Below are positions 9,651 through 22,003 of a stretch of DNA of 64,000 nt, piece by piece. Below the pieces are notes generated by a model, which was not told the origin of the DNA, ran no database searches, and saw nothing but the letters and a program-made list of their open reading frames with translations. The stretch comes from Paramacrobiotus metropolitanus (taxonomy: Eukaryota > Tardigrada > Eutardigrada > Parachela > Macrobiotidae), in NCBI RefSeq assembly GCF_019649055.1, contig NW_026570227.1, forward strand, positions 2,828,722 to 2,892,721, read 5' to 3'. Positions within the stretch are counted from its first letter, which is position 1. Every line of letters starts with the position of its first letter. The position numbers and the translations under genes were made by a program.

Positions 9651-11916
9651 ATGCCGTGTGAATTCTGTCAATCCAACTGTGTGAGTGTGTTGGACGGTGA
9701 CGGCATTTCTCGTTTTGGACACGTGCTGGACGTGGACGAACACGGTCTTTGTGGATTTCCTCTGTCCGAACCGACGACGCGAGCTGATCCCGTTCGACCG
9801 CGTCTCGTTGCCGCAGTTATTCGAACCATGGATTTTAGGCGCGGCCCTGGCTCAGCCGCAGCCGTACCCAATCGAGGTGCTCATGCGCGAATCCCCATCC
9901 GGTCCGTGGACGTGGTTCCCGGCGCAGTTGGTCAACACGTCCCGTGGCATCCAGCACCATAACTACCATGTGGCTATTGTCGAGTGGCGCAGTACCATAC
10001 AAAAGCATCCGGAAATGTCTGCCATAGAGGAGATGGTTCCCGTTGAGCGGATCCGTTGGGCGGGCGGTCGAGAGACTCCACGGTGGTTCCTCCGGGTCGA
10101 CCCGGGAGGCTGCCATTCCCTCCTGCATCGCGACTTAACCCCAATGTCCGCGGGAGAAGCGAAAAACTGGATGCGGGCTCTGAACCGCTCTTATGATTGT
10201 ACTGAAGTCTACCACGGCCCGCCTGTTTCTTTTGTTAACCTCGTGGATGGGCAGTTGTCTTACATTTACCTGCAGGACATCGGCGACAAAAACGCTGCGC
10301 GCTTTCGGGTAAGAGTCAGTTGAACTGATTTGCGTACACCTCGTTTCATGCTCACCTGAAACAGTATTTTGCTTCCATCCTGTACCTATTACAAAGCAAT
10401 GAGAGAGAGAATCAGTGCGACCAATGTGTCGCATTAACCAGCTTTATTTTATTATTGAAAGCTGAGGATTGTGGAATAAGTCGCTATTATGCTGTGACTG
10501 ATAATGACGTACCATTTCGTCGACGAAAATTCGACGACAAACCAAGTAGAACACGCACGATGTCGACCCGGTACGATGTCAAGCTTAGCGTTACCTTTCT
10601 AGTTTTCGTAGATTTTCTTAGTTTTTTTAACCGTCACCCTTGTGACGGTCGGCGAAATGTCGGAGATCCGTGACCGGAGTGTGCGTCGGTTATGCAAAAG
10701 TTTTTTCAGCTAATCTGTTTGTGGAGCGGTTTCACGGAAACCGAATAATGAACTGAACTATACTGTGCGCTTTTGTAGGAGTGGATCGACACGCTAAACG
10801 GGAGGGTGATTAGATTTTTCATGAAGCACAGCCGCTCGTTTATCAAACCACCGGAGCCTTTGGTCGGGATTTCCGACACTCGTGTCTTGCCGGTAGAGTT
10901 GTGGCTGGTAAGTGTTTTCCTACTTGGATGCTTTGACGCAGACTGGTCTGCGTGGCGTTTGCGCAGCTTGGAATGGGATGCTGGTCTCGCCGGCGCTGCG
11001 TATTAGCCTTTTAATTGCATCTGATACAATTTCTACCAGGGCATGTAATCCCGCTTACTTCTTGGCTGCGCCAGTTTACTATTGCTGGGGCGCGCATGTT
11101 CAACATGTCGTCATATCCGACAAGCGACCTTCAGACGACATCTTGCAGGTGCTGGATGTGCTGCACTACACGATCCAGCGGAAACCTGGCATCCATCCGC
11201 CATCGATTCATCTAATTGGCCTGGATATGTCCTTGTACGTCAACCGTCTCACTCGGTATAGCATTTCTCGCGACTGATTGTATTGTGCATTCGCCGGGAC
11301 CATTTATAAACTACGCAAAGTTTGCACCTTGGGTCGAGCAAAACTTCCATCTTCAGGATTTCATTGCTTCCGTCAGCGGTCTTCCATGCGGCGTCGTCCA
11401 CATTAAAAATCTCTCTGTTCTCCTGTGTTATAATATTAAACCATGTCATGACTGCTTAAGCGGCACCCAGAACCCCATTCCCGTCCTTCGTTTGGAAAGA
11501 GGAGATAATTTCGGCTGTAAATTGTGGGATGCGCTAGATACGGCGCTATCGAAGCCGAACTCTAAACAGTTAGCGGGACTGTCTGGAAAGCTGGCCAGCG
11601 GTACCGTGGACATCAGCGCCATCGGCAAGGTATGATACTCTGATGCAGGCGCAGAATGTACGGTAAATGAATGTGGCCGGTGATGGCTTCGCTCTAAACC
11701 TTTTCCGATTTGGCAAATATAGGCCACACAGTGGGAAAATACCGGAATTTATCTGGCTTTTTTTTCCAGATGCTATGTGCGACACAGACCGCCTATCCGC
11801 GTTCCTCACCGCATTATCGCGGGAAGATGTGGTGTGTGGACGGTTGCAAAGAACTGCAGGTGCAGAAGCTATCTCGGATTTCCCTGCGCGTCCTTCTCCT
11901 TTTTTCGTTCGATTAA
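9651..11916 (+). pseudogene. F-box-like two-module family gene, multiply frameshifted (locus C)
   Basis: Exon 1 is 9651-10308 (VLDGDGISRFGHVLDV, then VDFLCPNRRRELIPFDRV, LMRESPSGPWTWFPAQLV), exon 2 is 10779-11629 and exon 3 is 11770-11916 (LCATQTAYPRSSPHYRGK, WCVDG). Splice sites fit the family pattern, but the introns are longer (470 and 140 bp). There are at least three frame breaks. Two T appear lost near 9752 before VDFLCP. One extra T near 10910 falls inside the F-box-like LPVELW...FSYLDALTQT and incidentally makes a perfect GTAAGT donor string. Another break lies near 11240-11270. It cannot encode a normal family protein unless the breaks are assembly errors. Confidence 0.8.
10309..10778 (+). 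other. Unusually long first intron of locus C
   Basis: 470 bp, against 52-68 bp at the same place in three paralogues. It contains the short palindrome ACCGTCAC-CCTT-GTGACGGT at 10630-10649. An inverted, diverged counterpart (CCGTCGCCTTTGTGACGA on the opposite strand) lies near 22690-22715. This points to an inserted repeat inside the intron. Confidence 0.45.
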
Positions 11917-12454
11917 TTTTCAGCTCACTGAAGTGGTACGCGGATTTATTGGTTTTCGCCATGCCGATTCGTGCGGCTGTAAGTATCGACCGTCTCTCTC
12001 ATTTACGCGAAGAAGTGTGATGCAATACGCCACAGTACTGCATATATTGTACTATCATCCATTGCACTTATTTACAGGTGCCATTTGCGCTTTCATACTT
12101 TTGTGTTGTTATACTTACCGCATTTTTTGTGGGTGTTTACTATTTTTAGTTTCTTTCTACTTAGAAATCGAGTTATTCGACAGCTGTACGATGAATATGC
12201 GATGATACAATAAACCAGGCGCCAATTATGCTAGCAGTTTGACTGCACGCTCCATCTGCGATCTGTTGGAGTAATCGTGCAAAAGCACCGCCATGAGCGC
12301 GAAGAGGTCGCACCAGTATCGCATTATTGTCTGACCTAACCAGAAAGAAACCTTAAGAAAATATGCAAAAATGCGGGAGCTGCGAACGGCTTGGTTAAAG
12401 TAGCTTGGATTCGGATGACGAATCCAGACGAATTTGACTTCTGGTGTGACTTCT
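11917..12454. other. Intergenic, no feature seen
   Basis: AT-rich sequence after locus C. AATAAA-like strings occur (AATAAA near 12209), but no gene is supported. Confidence 0.4.
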
Positions 12455-12804
12455 TCGTATTCTTATCATCACATTCTTGTTGGTGTTGATTGTCCTGCCA
12501 GCTGTAGGCTTGTATGCATGGTGTATTAAACCAAACTTAACTAATTTTAAATAATACTAGAGGAAGCCACCACGTTTCACCACCAAAGTCTCCCGAGTCG
12601 GGTGGTGTCCATAAACCACACAAATCCGGTGACACCATTACAGACAAACAACACACCAGTATCGTCTCTGACTCTCGGGACATCGCTATACAGATCGCTG
12701 TATGCCAATACTGTGAGTTGATTACGGGCGGGAAGAGCACAGCGATATTTTCTCGAGTCTTATACCCAATTTCGTCCTGAGCTTAGCTTTTCGTCGCACT
12801 TGTT

Positions 12805-12806
<2 letters not shown>
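12455..12806. repeat. Dispersed 350-bp repeat, copy 1 (partner 21645-22003)
   Basis: Direct-orientation copy of 21645-22003. Shared strings in order: ATTGGTGTT-like start, CCACGTTTCACCACCAAAGT, CGAGTCGGGTGGTGTCCATA, ACAAACAACACACCAGTA, GTCTCTGACTCTCGG, TCTCGAGTCTT and CCTGAGCTTAGCTTTTCG. It carries no coding frame. It is probably a short interspersed or MITE-like element. This copy ends directly against a TA microsatellite. Confidence 0.8.

Positions 12807-12807
<1 letters not shown>

Positions 12808-12870
<63 letters not shown>
12808..12870. repeat. (TA)n microsatellite, about 31 units
   Basis: Uninterrupted alternating TA directly after TTGTTGTG, the end of the preceding dispersed repeat. 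The partner copy at 22 kb has no TA tract there. Confidence 0.98.
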
Positions 12871-12871
<1 letters not shown>

Positions 12872-14984
12872 GTTAATACGCGTAACGAAGCGAGGACCGG
12901 ATTTTTTTCCGCAGCTTTTAAAACAGCCTTGCTATTTTGCTAAGCCAGTCTTTTGCTGTTTTGCCGCAGTATCGTCGCCAAGTTGCTCGTTGGAATTTAA
13001 TGCGCGTATTTGTCACAGATTGTGGGGTTTCATGAAGTTAACCGCACTATGGTAATTTCATCACACTATGGTGATTTGTAATAGCCAGGGCGACAGCTTT
13101 CTTTTTTTGTGTTAGGTTTATTAGTTTTCGATAGTTATGCATAGTTATGCATAGTTCTTAGTTTTCGATAGTTATGCGATAGTTTCGAATAGTTTCGATA
13201 GTTATGCGTAACTGGTTATGCAATCTCTACAATTTTGCTTAAAATTTCCACTCCGGTTTCGTTTTCTTTGTATTTTTGGCCGTTACGGGAGTAGATGCGT
13301 TCGGTAGTTCGTTATTTTGATAATTTGGTGCCACCATAGTACGGCTAGTTGGAGTCTGGACTAGTTGTTCAGCATGCCTGAATTCCACTTTGTTATTAAT
13401 TTTCGAAACCGGTGTACTTCAATATTTTTTATTTATTAATCTGTTCAAAATCATATTCAAAAATATTTATCAATTTACTAGTATTCTGTTTAATTTATTT
13501 ATTAATCTTCTCTTTAGATAGAGGGGCAGATGCCTCAAAACCATCCGATTTGCGCGAATATATTGTTTCCAACAACCTGTTTGATAGCATAAGTCAAGCG
13601 CTTGTAATTGTGCCCTTTTAGCTGCTTTTTAAGTTTTGTGCATTTTTGATTGTCTGTAGAACTTCGTAAGGCGCGATTCTTTCCTTGTATCTATAAGCAA
13701 TAAATCTACACCTAAAATTAGAGAAGTTAAGCAATAAATCTACACTTAAAAAAGACCGAATGTCGGGCGAGTGTAATAGACATCAGTTGTCGGCTTCCGC
13801 TGTTGCTTGCCACTTCCGCTGTTGTACCACTTTTTGGTAATCGGGAATCTTGATAAAAAATAGAATTCATTTTCATTCAAACTAAGTTAACTAACGTCAA
13901 AAGTGGCGTTACCCAACAATCGCAGAAAGAATAGACGTGTCTAGCACTGTTTGCTTGTTGTTACTGTTTTGCCCTAGTAGTTCAGTAACTTCAGTTAGGC
14001 TCGGTCGTTCGGCATTACGATCACTCAGCGATAAAAATGTTTGTTCTGGATAATTATCTGCATAGGGGAAACGAAGACAATTCTGCGACAGCATCTACAT
14101 AACAAGCATTTCAATGCTGCAGTGAGAACCGGCAAGCCCAAGGTGCATATGAACCGATCGCATGGAACATTGTTTTACATTCCTTTACTAGAATCATACA
14201 CATTGTGTTTGCAGTGTCTAATAACTGGATACAGGGTAGTAGGGTACTTATGCATGTTACTTGTTAGCCGAACTGGCGTTAATCATGTACATGTTTCCCT
14301 ATTCGTTCAGACTCTGTAGCTTTACTGCTGCACTGCATTCTGCAATGATTGCTCCATTTTGGCACAAGTAGCATTTAGTTGGCAAAACTTTTATGAAACA
14401 TCTAGATGAATAGCAATGATGAAATCCGTTGTCCGGTGCCACCCTGTGTTCCTTATGGTGTTCTTTGCCGTTGCGTTTGCTTTCTGCATTCTAAATTATC
14501 GAATCCTAGAACTTAACCCTTAAATCAGTTGTGTGTTGTCAGAACCGTGTATTATGAACTATGAAGCATGCTTTGATGAGTTTGATCGCATTGTATTAGC
14601 CGCTAGGCCCGCTTCCCAGTGTATGGAACTGGTGCCTTTGTCACTTTGTGAAGCAATTGAAGTAGGGAACATAATTATTAATTTATTACTATGATGGTAC
14701 AGTGTGCCAGTTCTGATAACCTTGAGCCATTGACTAGGAGGAGATACGGTACTTATTAAATTAGTTAGTAGATACCGTAGAAAGTAAGCGGTGGCTGCGG
14801 TGCTAATTGATTTCATTAATTTACGTCAATCAGAGCAAAATTCTAATTGTCACAGCAACACATTTTCCGTTTGCAGTTTCAGCGTTGCTATATTACGAAG
14901 TACCACGCGAGACAAAAAATTCGGCACGAATACGAAAATATTATCTTTTATTACGCTTAGCTACATTTTCGCTGTTAACTGTAA
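12871..14984. other. Gene-poor AT-rich stretch with short local repeats
   Basis: No supported gene. Near 13127-13215 the string CGATAGTTATGC recurs with variants (ATAGTTATGCATAGTT). At about 13697-13748 a 38-bp unit GCAATAAATCTACAC... is tandemly duplicated, each copy with AATAAA. Remaining open frames are short and low-complexity. Confidence 0.5.
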
Positions 14985-15690
14985 AATCCAGCTTAAGGGA
15001 AGTGGGCCGGTACATGGTGCCAAATTCGTATACATGCACGAAAACTTTCACTTTCGCGCACTCCCAAACACATTTTTGTTTCGGTTTATGACATTCTACA
15101 GCCAGAAGGTTTGTATACACTGGCGTGAAAACCGTTTGTGCGCGCAACATCCGGTTCGAGAGCTATGGCTGTTAGAAAATTCCAAAAAGTTTAAATGCAT
15201 TCAGATGTACCAAAAGTCTGATTATGGACCGATCTCCCTCAAATTTTGCATATAAATGCGCATATCTATGAAGATCGTTTTTACACCGATCCAGACTTCC
15301 ATGAGTTTTTTCAAATTTTAAAATGAATTTTAAAATTTTTGTAATTCATTTTTAAAATTTGAAAAACATGCTAGAACAGTGGATCGGTGTAAAAGCGATC
15401 TTCGCGGTTATGTGCATTTACGTGCAAAATTTTAGGGAGATCGGTCCATAATGAGACTTTTGGTACACCTGAACGCATTTAAACTTTTTGGAATTTTCTA
15501 ACAGCCATAACTCCCGAACCGGATGTTGCGCGCACAAACGGTTTTCACGCCAGTGTATACAAACCTTCTGGCTGTAGAATGTCATAAACCGAAACAAAAA
15601 TGTGTTTGGGAGTGCGCGAAAGTGAAAGTTTTCGTGCCTGTACACGAATTTGGTACTATGTACCGGCCCACTTCCCTTAACTTAAATTGT
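14985..15690. mobile_element. Near-palindromic fold-back element 2 (complete copy)
   Basis: Two arms of about 340 bases are inverted copies around an AT-rich centre near 15340 (AATTTTAAAA runs). The left arm begins near CTTAAGGGAAGTGGGCCGG and the right arm ends with CCGGCCCACTTCCCTTAA. Both arms contain GCGCGCAACATCCGGTTC or its complement. The opposite-strand peptide reading MLRAQTVFTPVYTNLL is therefore present twice. A related, half-deleted copy lies at 31440-31850, so this is a family and not a local palindrome. Confidence 0.85.
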
Positions 15691-16377
15691 AAACGTTTCG
15701 TATTATCCTAAATTTAAGGTTGTAATCATCAATTTAAGTACGAGCACGTCCTTACTAAAGCAAGAGACATTCCAGAAACGCTTCCTTATTTTGTTGGCCG
15801 GCCATGTGAAAAAAGCACACCAGTAACAACATTACATATTTGTTTGATCGGCCATCATTTAAACTATCTGGAGAAAACAGAATCAATGGTTTCGGTGAGA
15901 TATAGAATGAAGGAAAGTCAGAGAATGGCTTGTGCAACGTTTGTGGAACTTTTCTCTTGACCTTTCTGAGCGCTATTGCATCCGCTGTGATTTCAATACT
16001 AAGAAGTCTTTCACGGGCGTCAACCATCCTTTCTTCATATTCTCGGTTCTGTACGTTTTCGACCGATCCCTTCTTTTTACTTAAGGTTTTCTTTAATTAA
16101 ATGTCGTTTTTTAGCTACTTCCTCCCCGGCAGTCTTTTTACCGATGCTTTGAAAGTGGCAACTACAAATAGTGTTCAAGTATCAGCTAAACAGTTTCAAA
16201 TAATTATGTAAACCGCTAAATACGATGCAGTTTGAATACGTCAAAGTCGTCAGTATCCTGACAGCTTGTCTGCCGCACGCTGGCAGACATTATAGACAGA
16301 TTGACAGAACAAGAACGTCAGCGATTGGCTAATTTGAGTAATTGACAAGGTTTCGATAGGAGTATAAGCTGCAACGA
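15691..16377. other. Intergenic, no feature seen
   Basis: A 90-codon minus-strand frame (15755-16027) is open but has no recognisable domain or splice context. Nothing else was found. Confidence 0.4.
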
Positions 16378-17992
16378 TTAGTCCGACAGCGCGACCGGGA
16401 ACAAAGAGTTCGGCATAGGCGACAGTTTTTTCAGCTGCAAATCGTGCAGACCGTCCACACACCATCTCTTCCCGCGGTAATACAGCGATGGACGCGGATC
16501 CGTCGTCTGTGTCGCACACAAAGTCTGCCAACAAGAAAACCATGTTTTTTTCTGATGGCAGATCTCAAGGGTCGGTGTAGTCTTACCTTGCAGACCACAT
16601 TATGTTTTGCCCACCCTGTTGTCTCGGCGTCTGCTTGAATGGCTTTTAACCAAGTGGACAAGAGGTAAACCTCCGTTTCCCTTGGCGCTGGCAGTTGCGC
16701 CTCCATGGCATTCCATAACATCTCACCGAAATTGCCGATGAGGCGTTGATGACGTACTTCAGCAATCTCAGACAATTCCAATGAAAGCAAAATGTTTAAA
16801 GCGATCGTGCATTTTATCAAATGGATGTTATGACACAGAAGATCGGGACATGCTACCACGGAATGCGTAAATGTTTCCCGGGTGCTACCGACCATATTAC
16901 CAGAAAAAGGTGAACGAAGTGAGCATTCGAATTTGTAACTGCCATCGTACTTGAAGCTAAGGAGATAGCACTCCAGTCGGTATAAAAAAATACCTTTCGG
17001 TCTGATGTTGGCATTGCGCTGTAGGATGAAGTTAAGGATGTCGAGAATCTTCACAACGTCCATTCCATCCATCCTCTCGCCATAGTCGGCAATAGTAATG
17101 TATTGCGTGAATGGGGAGATTCGCTTGAAGAGAGCCGAGGTCATAAAATACAATGGTTTAAGCTCACTGCACTGATCTTCCTTGGTGAATGCCGCGCTGT
17201 CCAGAATGACTTTTGCTTTTAAGGACGCAGAGTCCCAAATGAGGTTCCATAGTGGGCACACGCGGCACTGTTTGACCTGCGTTATAACGTCCAAATGCGA
17301 GAAAACTTCCGTCCACAATTCTATCGATAACACAGCGACTTCCGCCGCTGGTAAAATCTCGGTCGCCGCTGGTAAAATCTCGGCTAACGGCTCTGACATC
17401 CGTAAAGCGGACTGAATTATGAACTGGTGAAGAGATTCCAGGCGTTCCTGCCAAACCGTCACGCTACAAGTCGGACATGTAGACGTCGACCAAAGTGTAA
17501 TAAAAAAAGGGATCCTTCTTACCGTTTCCCATGTCGTATACAGTACGTATCGTCGATATCTTTCGCGCTATTGGGTCGACACTGAAGGTACACCACACAT
17601 CCGTCCACGATATCCACCGCATGAGCATGATACCGGGCATAATCGTACGGCATTCCCTTTTTACCTTGTTTCAGACTTGCCGCAACCAATTTTGCCGGGC
17701 AACCTTCCGGCAAAGGTATAATACGCTTGACAAACGTCTGTACGAATTTTGGTACAGGTAAGTGCTTGGCGTGTATGTAATGTTTGTAATTATCCTGGAT
17801 CGGTGACCGCCAATTAGGATCCGTCTTTACGCGAATCCGCAACTTGGGAACCACTGTCGCATACTCCTGCAGTGTCCCGCCGTAAACGATCGCCACGCAG
17901 TAGTCAGCCCGAATCATGTCTTGGAATGTGCCAAGTATTTTCGCGGGAAACCACGTCCACGCACCCGATGCGTTGTCGCGCATCAGGATGTC
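16378..17992 (-). pseudogene. F-box-like two-module family gene, 5' truncated (locus D)
   Basis: Exons on the minus strand: 17523-17992 (partial N-terminal module from DILMRDNASGAWTWFPAKIL), 16587-17447 (F-box-like LSIELWTEVFSHLDVITQVKQ, then LKAKVILDSAAF) and 16378-16524 (LCATQTTDPRPSLYYRGK, WCVDGL). The part that normally precedes LMRD (GRVVDVAD...FDRVF) is absent; a TAA lies a few codons upstream near 18000. The exon-1 donor (GTAAG at 17522) leaves phase 2 while exon 2 opens in phase 0, so this join breaks the frame. A 21-bp tandem duplication near 17345-17390 repeats EILPAA in front of the F-box. Probably non-functional. The other junction (intron 16525-16586) is normal. Confidence 0.75.
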
Positions 17993-18294
17993 TGCGTCTG
18001 GTTAAGGTTTGCAATCCAGATCAACGGCGCGCGCCGGGGAAATTTATGGTAATGCTTGGTAAAGAGTGGCATTTCTACCAACATATCAACCGCTTCCGTA
18101 TTTTGACCTACCTTCTCAACCGCTTGCGTACTGGTAATGCAACGCTGCGGTAACGCTTCAAAGCAGAAGAGATGTTGACTTTGTAGAAAAATCAACAGCT
18201 GTTTGCGCAAATACCGCCTATATGCACACATTTGACTGAAAAGGTTGCCATCTTTTCTAAATTTTCTAATTACTACCGCTTCGTCAGTGACTTT

Positions 18295-18475
18295 TCGACC
18301 GGAGCGCAGCGAAGGTCCTCTAATTCAGACAAAATTAAAAAGGTGCTGTCTGTCTGTCCGTTACGGAAGTAAGAAATGACGTCATACAAGGAAGTAAATG
18401 TCGTCGTATAAGGAAGTTAAGAAAACTATGTCATATAAGGGAGCCGGAAATGACGTCATATAAAGAAGTAAAAAA
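18295..18475. repeat. CRE-like TGACGTCA short-repeat cluster (partner 35045-35365)
   Basis: Starts with CGACCGGAGCGCAGCGAAGG and TCCTCTAATTCAG. It continues with CTGTCTGTCTGTCC, then four or five imperfect repeats of a unit like TGACGTCATACAAGGAAGT. The locus at 35 kb has the same leader twice. The palindrome TGACGTCA is the CREB/ATF core, but regulatory use is not shown. Confidence 0.7.
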
Positions 18476-20418
18476 TGTTTTCAGAGAAAGGTCACCTCAA
18501 AGGCTCAATGGAGCACCAGCCGTTGTAAGGTCACCGTAAAATTTGAGATTTGCAAACGTTTCTTTATTAGCTCCGCTATCTGCCTTCTGAAAGGTTTGAC
18601 ACGGGTCTGGCACTGGAGTTGCCGAGAAATACTTAATTTAAGGCAAACACAGCTGGTGCTGTTTAACTTTACTTTGGTGGTATATGACGTTGGCGAAGCC
18701 CTTTGTTTGTGTTAAGGTTTATCTCAAAACCGTTTCAGTCAGTGAAACAGCAAGCAGATATATTTTTCTTTTGGAATTCAAAAATCAGTCTTTAGCTCTC
18801 GATAATAATAATAATACTTATTGCTACTCTGACAACAATTTCCCTTTTTATTTTTCAGTGCAACCCCTCTGTATAGCTTCTACATTTTATGATTAATGCC
18901 CCAAACTTCGATCCCCTCTCTGAGTAAATTTTGGAATACATAGTTTTGGCAGGATTACGCCATAGTGACGCTTGTGGCAGACAGATCACCGATTTCATAG
19001 GTTTTAAATTTAGGCTCAGTGGTAATAGTACATGGCAAAAGCGCCTGATGATTATTGTTGTTGGAGAGGAAAGTTTCTACTTTTCGTGCAAACATTTATC
19101 ACAAAAACTCTTTACAGTTCTTTTTGAAAATGTTTTTTTTGTAGTCTGATCAAAAGTTAAAATTTTCGGAAATACAGAGTAGTTCCGAGATGTTATTGAT
19201 TTTAGAAATTGTTTTCCAGAAATTGTTTTTAAAGGGGCAGAGAGCATTTTTTGTACTGCCCCACTGATTGTTTGTGCACACAATAGCAACAAAATGCGTT
19301 GTAGTATTGCGCTGTAATGTATTTGTATGTATAAAAATGCGTTGAAACTTACGATTTTGTTGCCAACTCTGTAATTTATTTCTTATCTTCCTCTTAACAG
19401 CTTTTTCCCGTACCCCGTACAAAGGAATAACGGAGCAGGTAAACCTGCATTTTACTGGGTCACTTTTAGCGAAAACCAGCTTTCATTGGTGCCGGTTTGT
19501 TGCGAAAATGTTCGTTTATAAATTGCTAAATATAAATGAAGGTAACTTCCGGTGTCGAAAAGTTGTTTTTTTCTAGGGATAGGGTAGGTTTTGTCAAAAA
19601 AAGTTCCACAAATTTTAACTATTTGAGCTAACCAAGCTTACAGCGTTGTGTTTGAATATAATTCTTCAAGAATCTGCTTCGGTTGTTGTTACTTCCGCAG
19701 AAGAACGACTTTCAACTATCAACCTTTACACTTTAAAATACCTTCATTGAGTTCAAACTTCAAAACTTGTAGTAAAAATATTATTGTGCAATCTCAATTG
19801 CGTAGTTATGATGAAACGCAAGCGCACGCATTGTGCCAGCGAAAATAGTCGAAAGTCGTCCAAATCGGTATAGTCTATTCTCAGGGAGTTTTGGAGAGCC
19901 CAAAAATTGAGCTTTAACAAAAAATGAGCTTTTCTTTTAATTTCCTCCAACGATGTCATCACTAGTAAAAAAGTTACTGTTTCATGGTGACAAAGGCGAC
20001 ATGCAAAAAATGTCAGGTCGGCAGCTGCTTTCTTTGTGAAGACTAAAGAAACATGCGCCATCGACACAGGCATGCGACCAGCATTATTGCTGGTCGCATG
20101 CCTATGTGACTATGTCGACGTGTGAGCAGAATTTGTACAAAATGAAAGGGTTTTATTTTGCTTGAGGACGCACCACTTAGAAATTCCTTTAAAAATCAAG
20201 TTTTGAGATTTGGGCATGAAGGATCACTAGGAAGCATTTCTGAAGTTATAGAGACATTACAAAAGTTCTGATTCACTATAAGAACAATTTCATCAAAATC
20301 GAATGTTTTCAAGAAAAATTGAAAAGGATAATAAAAGCAGGTGCAACACTTAATTAAACGACTAAGCTGCGCTCCGGTCTGCCAATGCACGCCAAAGTGC
20401 ATTTTCCTAGTATAGTTC
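18476..20418. other. Gene-poor stretch
   Basis: No supported gene in about 1.9 kb. Short frames on both strands are low-complexity. The only distinct structure is the hairpin at 20069-20102. Confidence 0.5.
20069..20102. other. Perfect 14-bp hairpin
   Basis: GGCATGCGACCAGC, a six-base ATTATT loop, and its exact complement. Pairing partly continues outward (CACA / TGTG). Confidence 0.9.
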
Positions 20419-20685
20419 TTAACCACGCTTTGCCACAGATTTCCCCGGCAAAGGCCTACTTTCGGATTCCCACGGGGACATGCTTGCGCTCCAACGGTCG
20501 TCATTAACATGGAAAATCTTGTGGAAAGGGGTGAATTCACGTCGGCGATTGAAGCAAAGGAAGTCGATGATGAGACCGTCCTCCGCCACATCCACTACGC
20601 GTCCATAACGCAATAGTCCATCGTCGCCCAGCACGTCCACGCTGTTCCACGTAAAATTTCCTGGGACCATCGTCGAATGGCACAA
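20419..20685 (-). pseudogene. F-box-like family fragment, N-terminal module only
   Basis: A minus-strand frame of 88 codons opens like the family: WNSVDVLGDDGLLRYGRVVDV, then IIDFLCFNRRREFTPFHKIF. Similarity ends near VNDDRWSAS and the frame runs into unrelated sequence. The WTWFPAELL part, the F-box exon and the final exon are missing nearby. It is a 5' fragment left by duplication or deletion. Confidence 0.75.
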
Positions 20686-21644
20686 ATCCGGAATGTTTCT
20701 AGGAAAAATTCGGTTAATTTGCTACAGCTAGGAACAAAATTGTTTGAATTCAGTTTTAAAGTGCAACAACGTCAAAATCCTACAATTTGTCAAAAACTCA
20801 AACTTTTCCCGGAAAATTAAACAAACACGATATTCAAGTGAACTTTCGGAACTTTCCGAACTTTCGGATTAATTGTTAGTTTGAAAAATCACGATAATGA
20901 ACACTGTAAAGCTATAGTACTGCTCGATTGGTAATAAAAAAAAGCGTTCACTGTTAGAGGCAGGCTTTATATCGGCAATCTAAACGCTAAAGCTGCTGTT
21001 CAGCCTGAAAAATACAGTATAAAGACTGCATGTGTACATGTAACACTTACACAACATGATCACATCATGTTTTGCACAAGACATTGCCGGAAGACAAATC
21101 GCAATGTACCGTAGTAAGCCTTAAAGTATAAACAGATTCGAGGTAAGTAGCATTTCTAACTACATGTTAGCAGATCTCGTTGCAATAACACCCAATGCTT
21201 CAACTGCAGCAGGGGGCTTTGGTGTTCACTTTGATGTTGTGCCTTTAGGCACAACTGTAGTCTACCACCACTACCAGAGTCTACATAATTCCAGTATATT
21301 GAGGCAAAGAGCCGAAACAGCTTTAATAACACATTGTGCGGGAAAATAGTCTACATATTTTTTGCCGATTGCACTGCGGCACAGCAGCCGCTTCCAGTAA
21401 TTTTAATTTTATTTGCAAACAGCTTTAGTTTACAACTGAATATCGAGATTTTTAGTGCGCTTATCCATCCGGGATACGGTGAATTTACCGCACCGTAGTT
21501 AAAAAGATACGCACGATCGAGCCGGTTCTTGAAACCCGTACTTGCTCGTATTTAGAGTAACGCAACACCCTTGTTAATTCAACGCTAAATCCATCGTAAT
21601 TCCGTTTCATTATAGAAGTGCAGAAGTAACAGAACGTTTTAGTA
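20686..21644. other. Intergenic, no gene seen
   Basis: AT-rich. The part near 20990-21110 weakly resembles 5000-5100 (both contain a CGGAAGACA-type string after similar text), consistent with an old duplication of family flanks. Confidence 0.35.
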
Positions 21645-22003
21645 CTCTTATTCACATTCATATTGGTGTTCATTGTCGAGTCAGTTGTATTACTTTTATG
21701 CATGCTGTATCAAACCAAACTTTACAAAATATTATTAGTGGACGGCTCCAGGACCACGTTTCACCACCAAAGTCTCCCGACACCACCCGAATCCCGAGTC
21801 GGGTGGTGTCCATAAATCACACGAATCTCGAGACACCACTACGGACAAACAACACACCAGTACTGTCTCTGACTCTCGGAACATCACTTTTTGCCAATAT
21901 TTTTAAGTTGATTACGCGCGGGAAGACAACAGCGATATCTTCTCGAGTCTTCTACCCGATTTCCGTAATCCTGAGCTTAGCTTTTCGACGCACTCGTTGT
22001 GCT
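21645..22003. repeat. Dispersed 350-bp repeat, copy 2 (partner 12455-12806)
   Basis: Same order of shared strings as at 12.5 kb, from ATATTGGTGTT to CCTGAGCTTAGCTTTTCG. It differs by a 17-base insertion that forms a perfect hairpin (21779-21810). A weaker third relative of its first 60 bases (ATGCTGTATCAAA..., CAAAATATCATTAG) lies near 28750. Confidence 0.8.

Noticed and set aside
14941-15711. A protein MLRAQTVFTPVYTNLL... encoded twice
   Set aside because: The duplicate readings come from the two arms of the palindrome, and no such protein is supported elsewhere. The element is non-coding.
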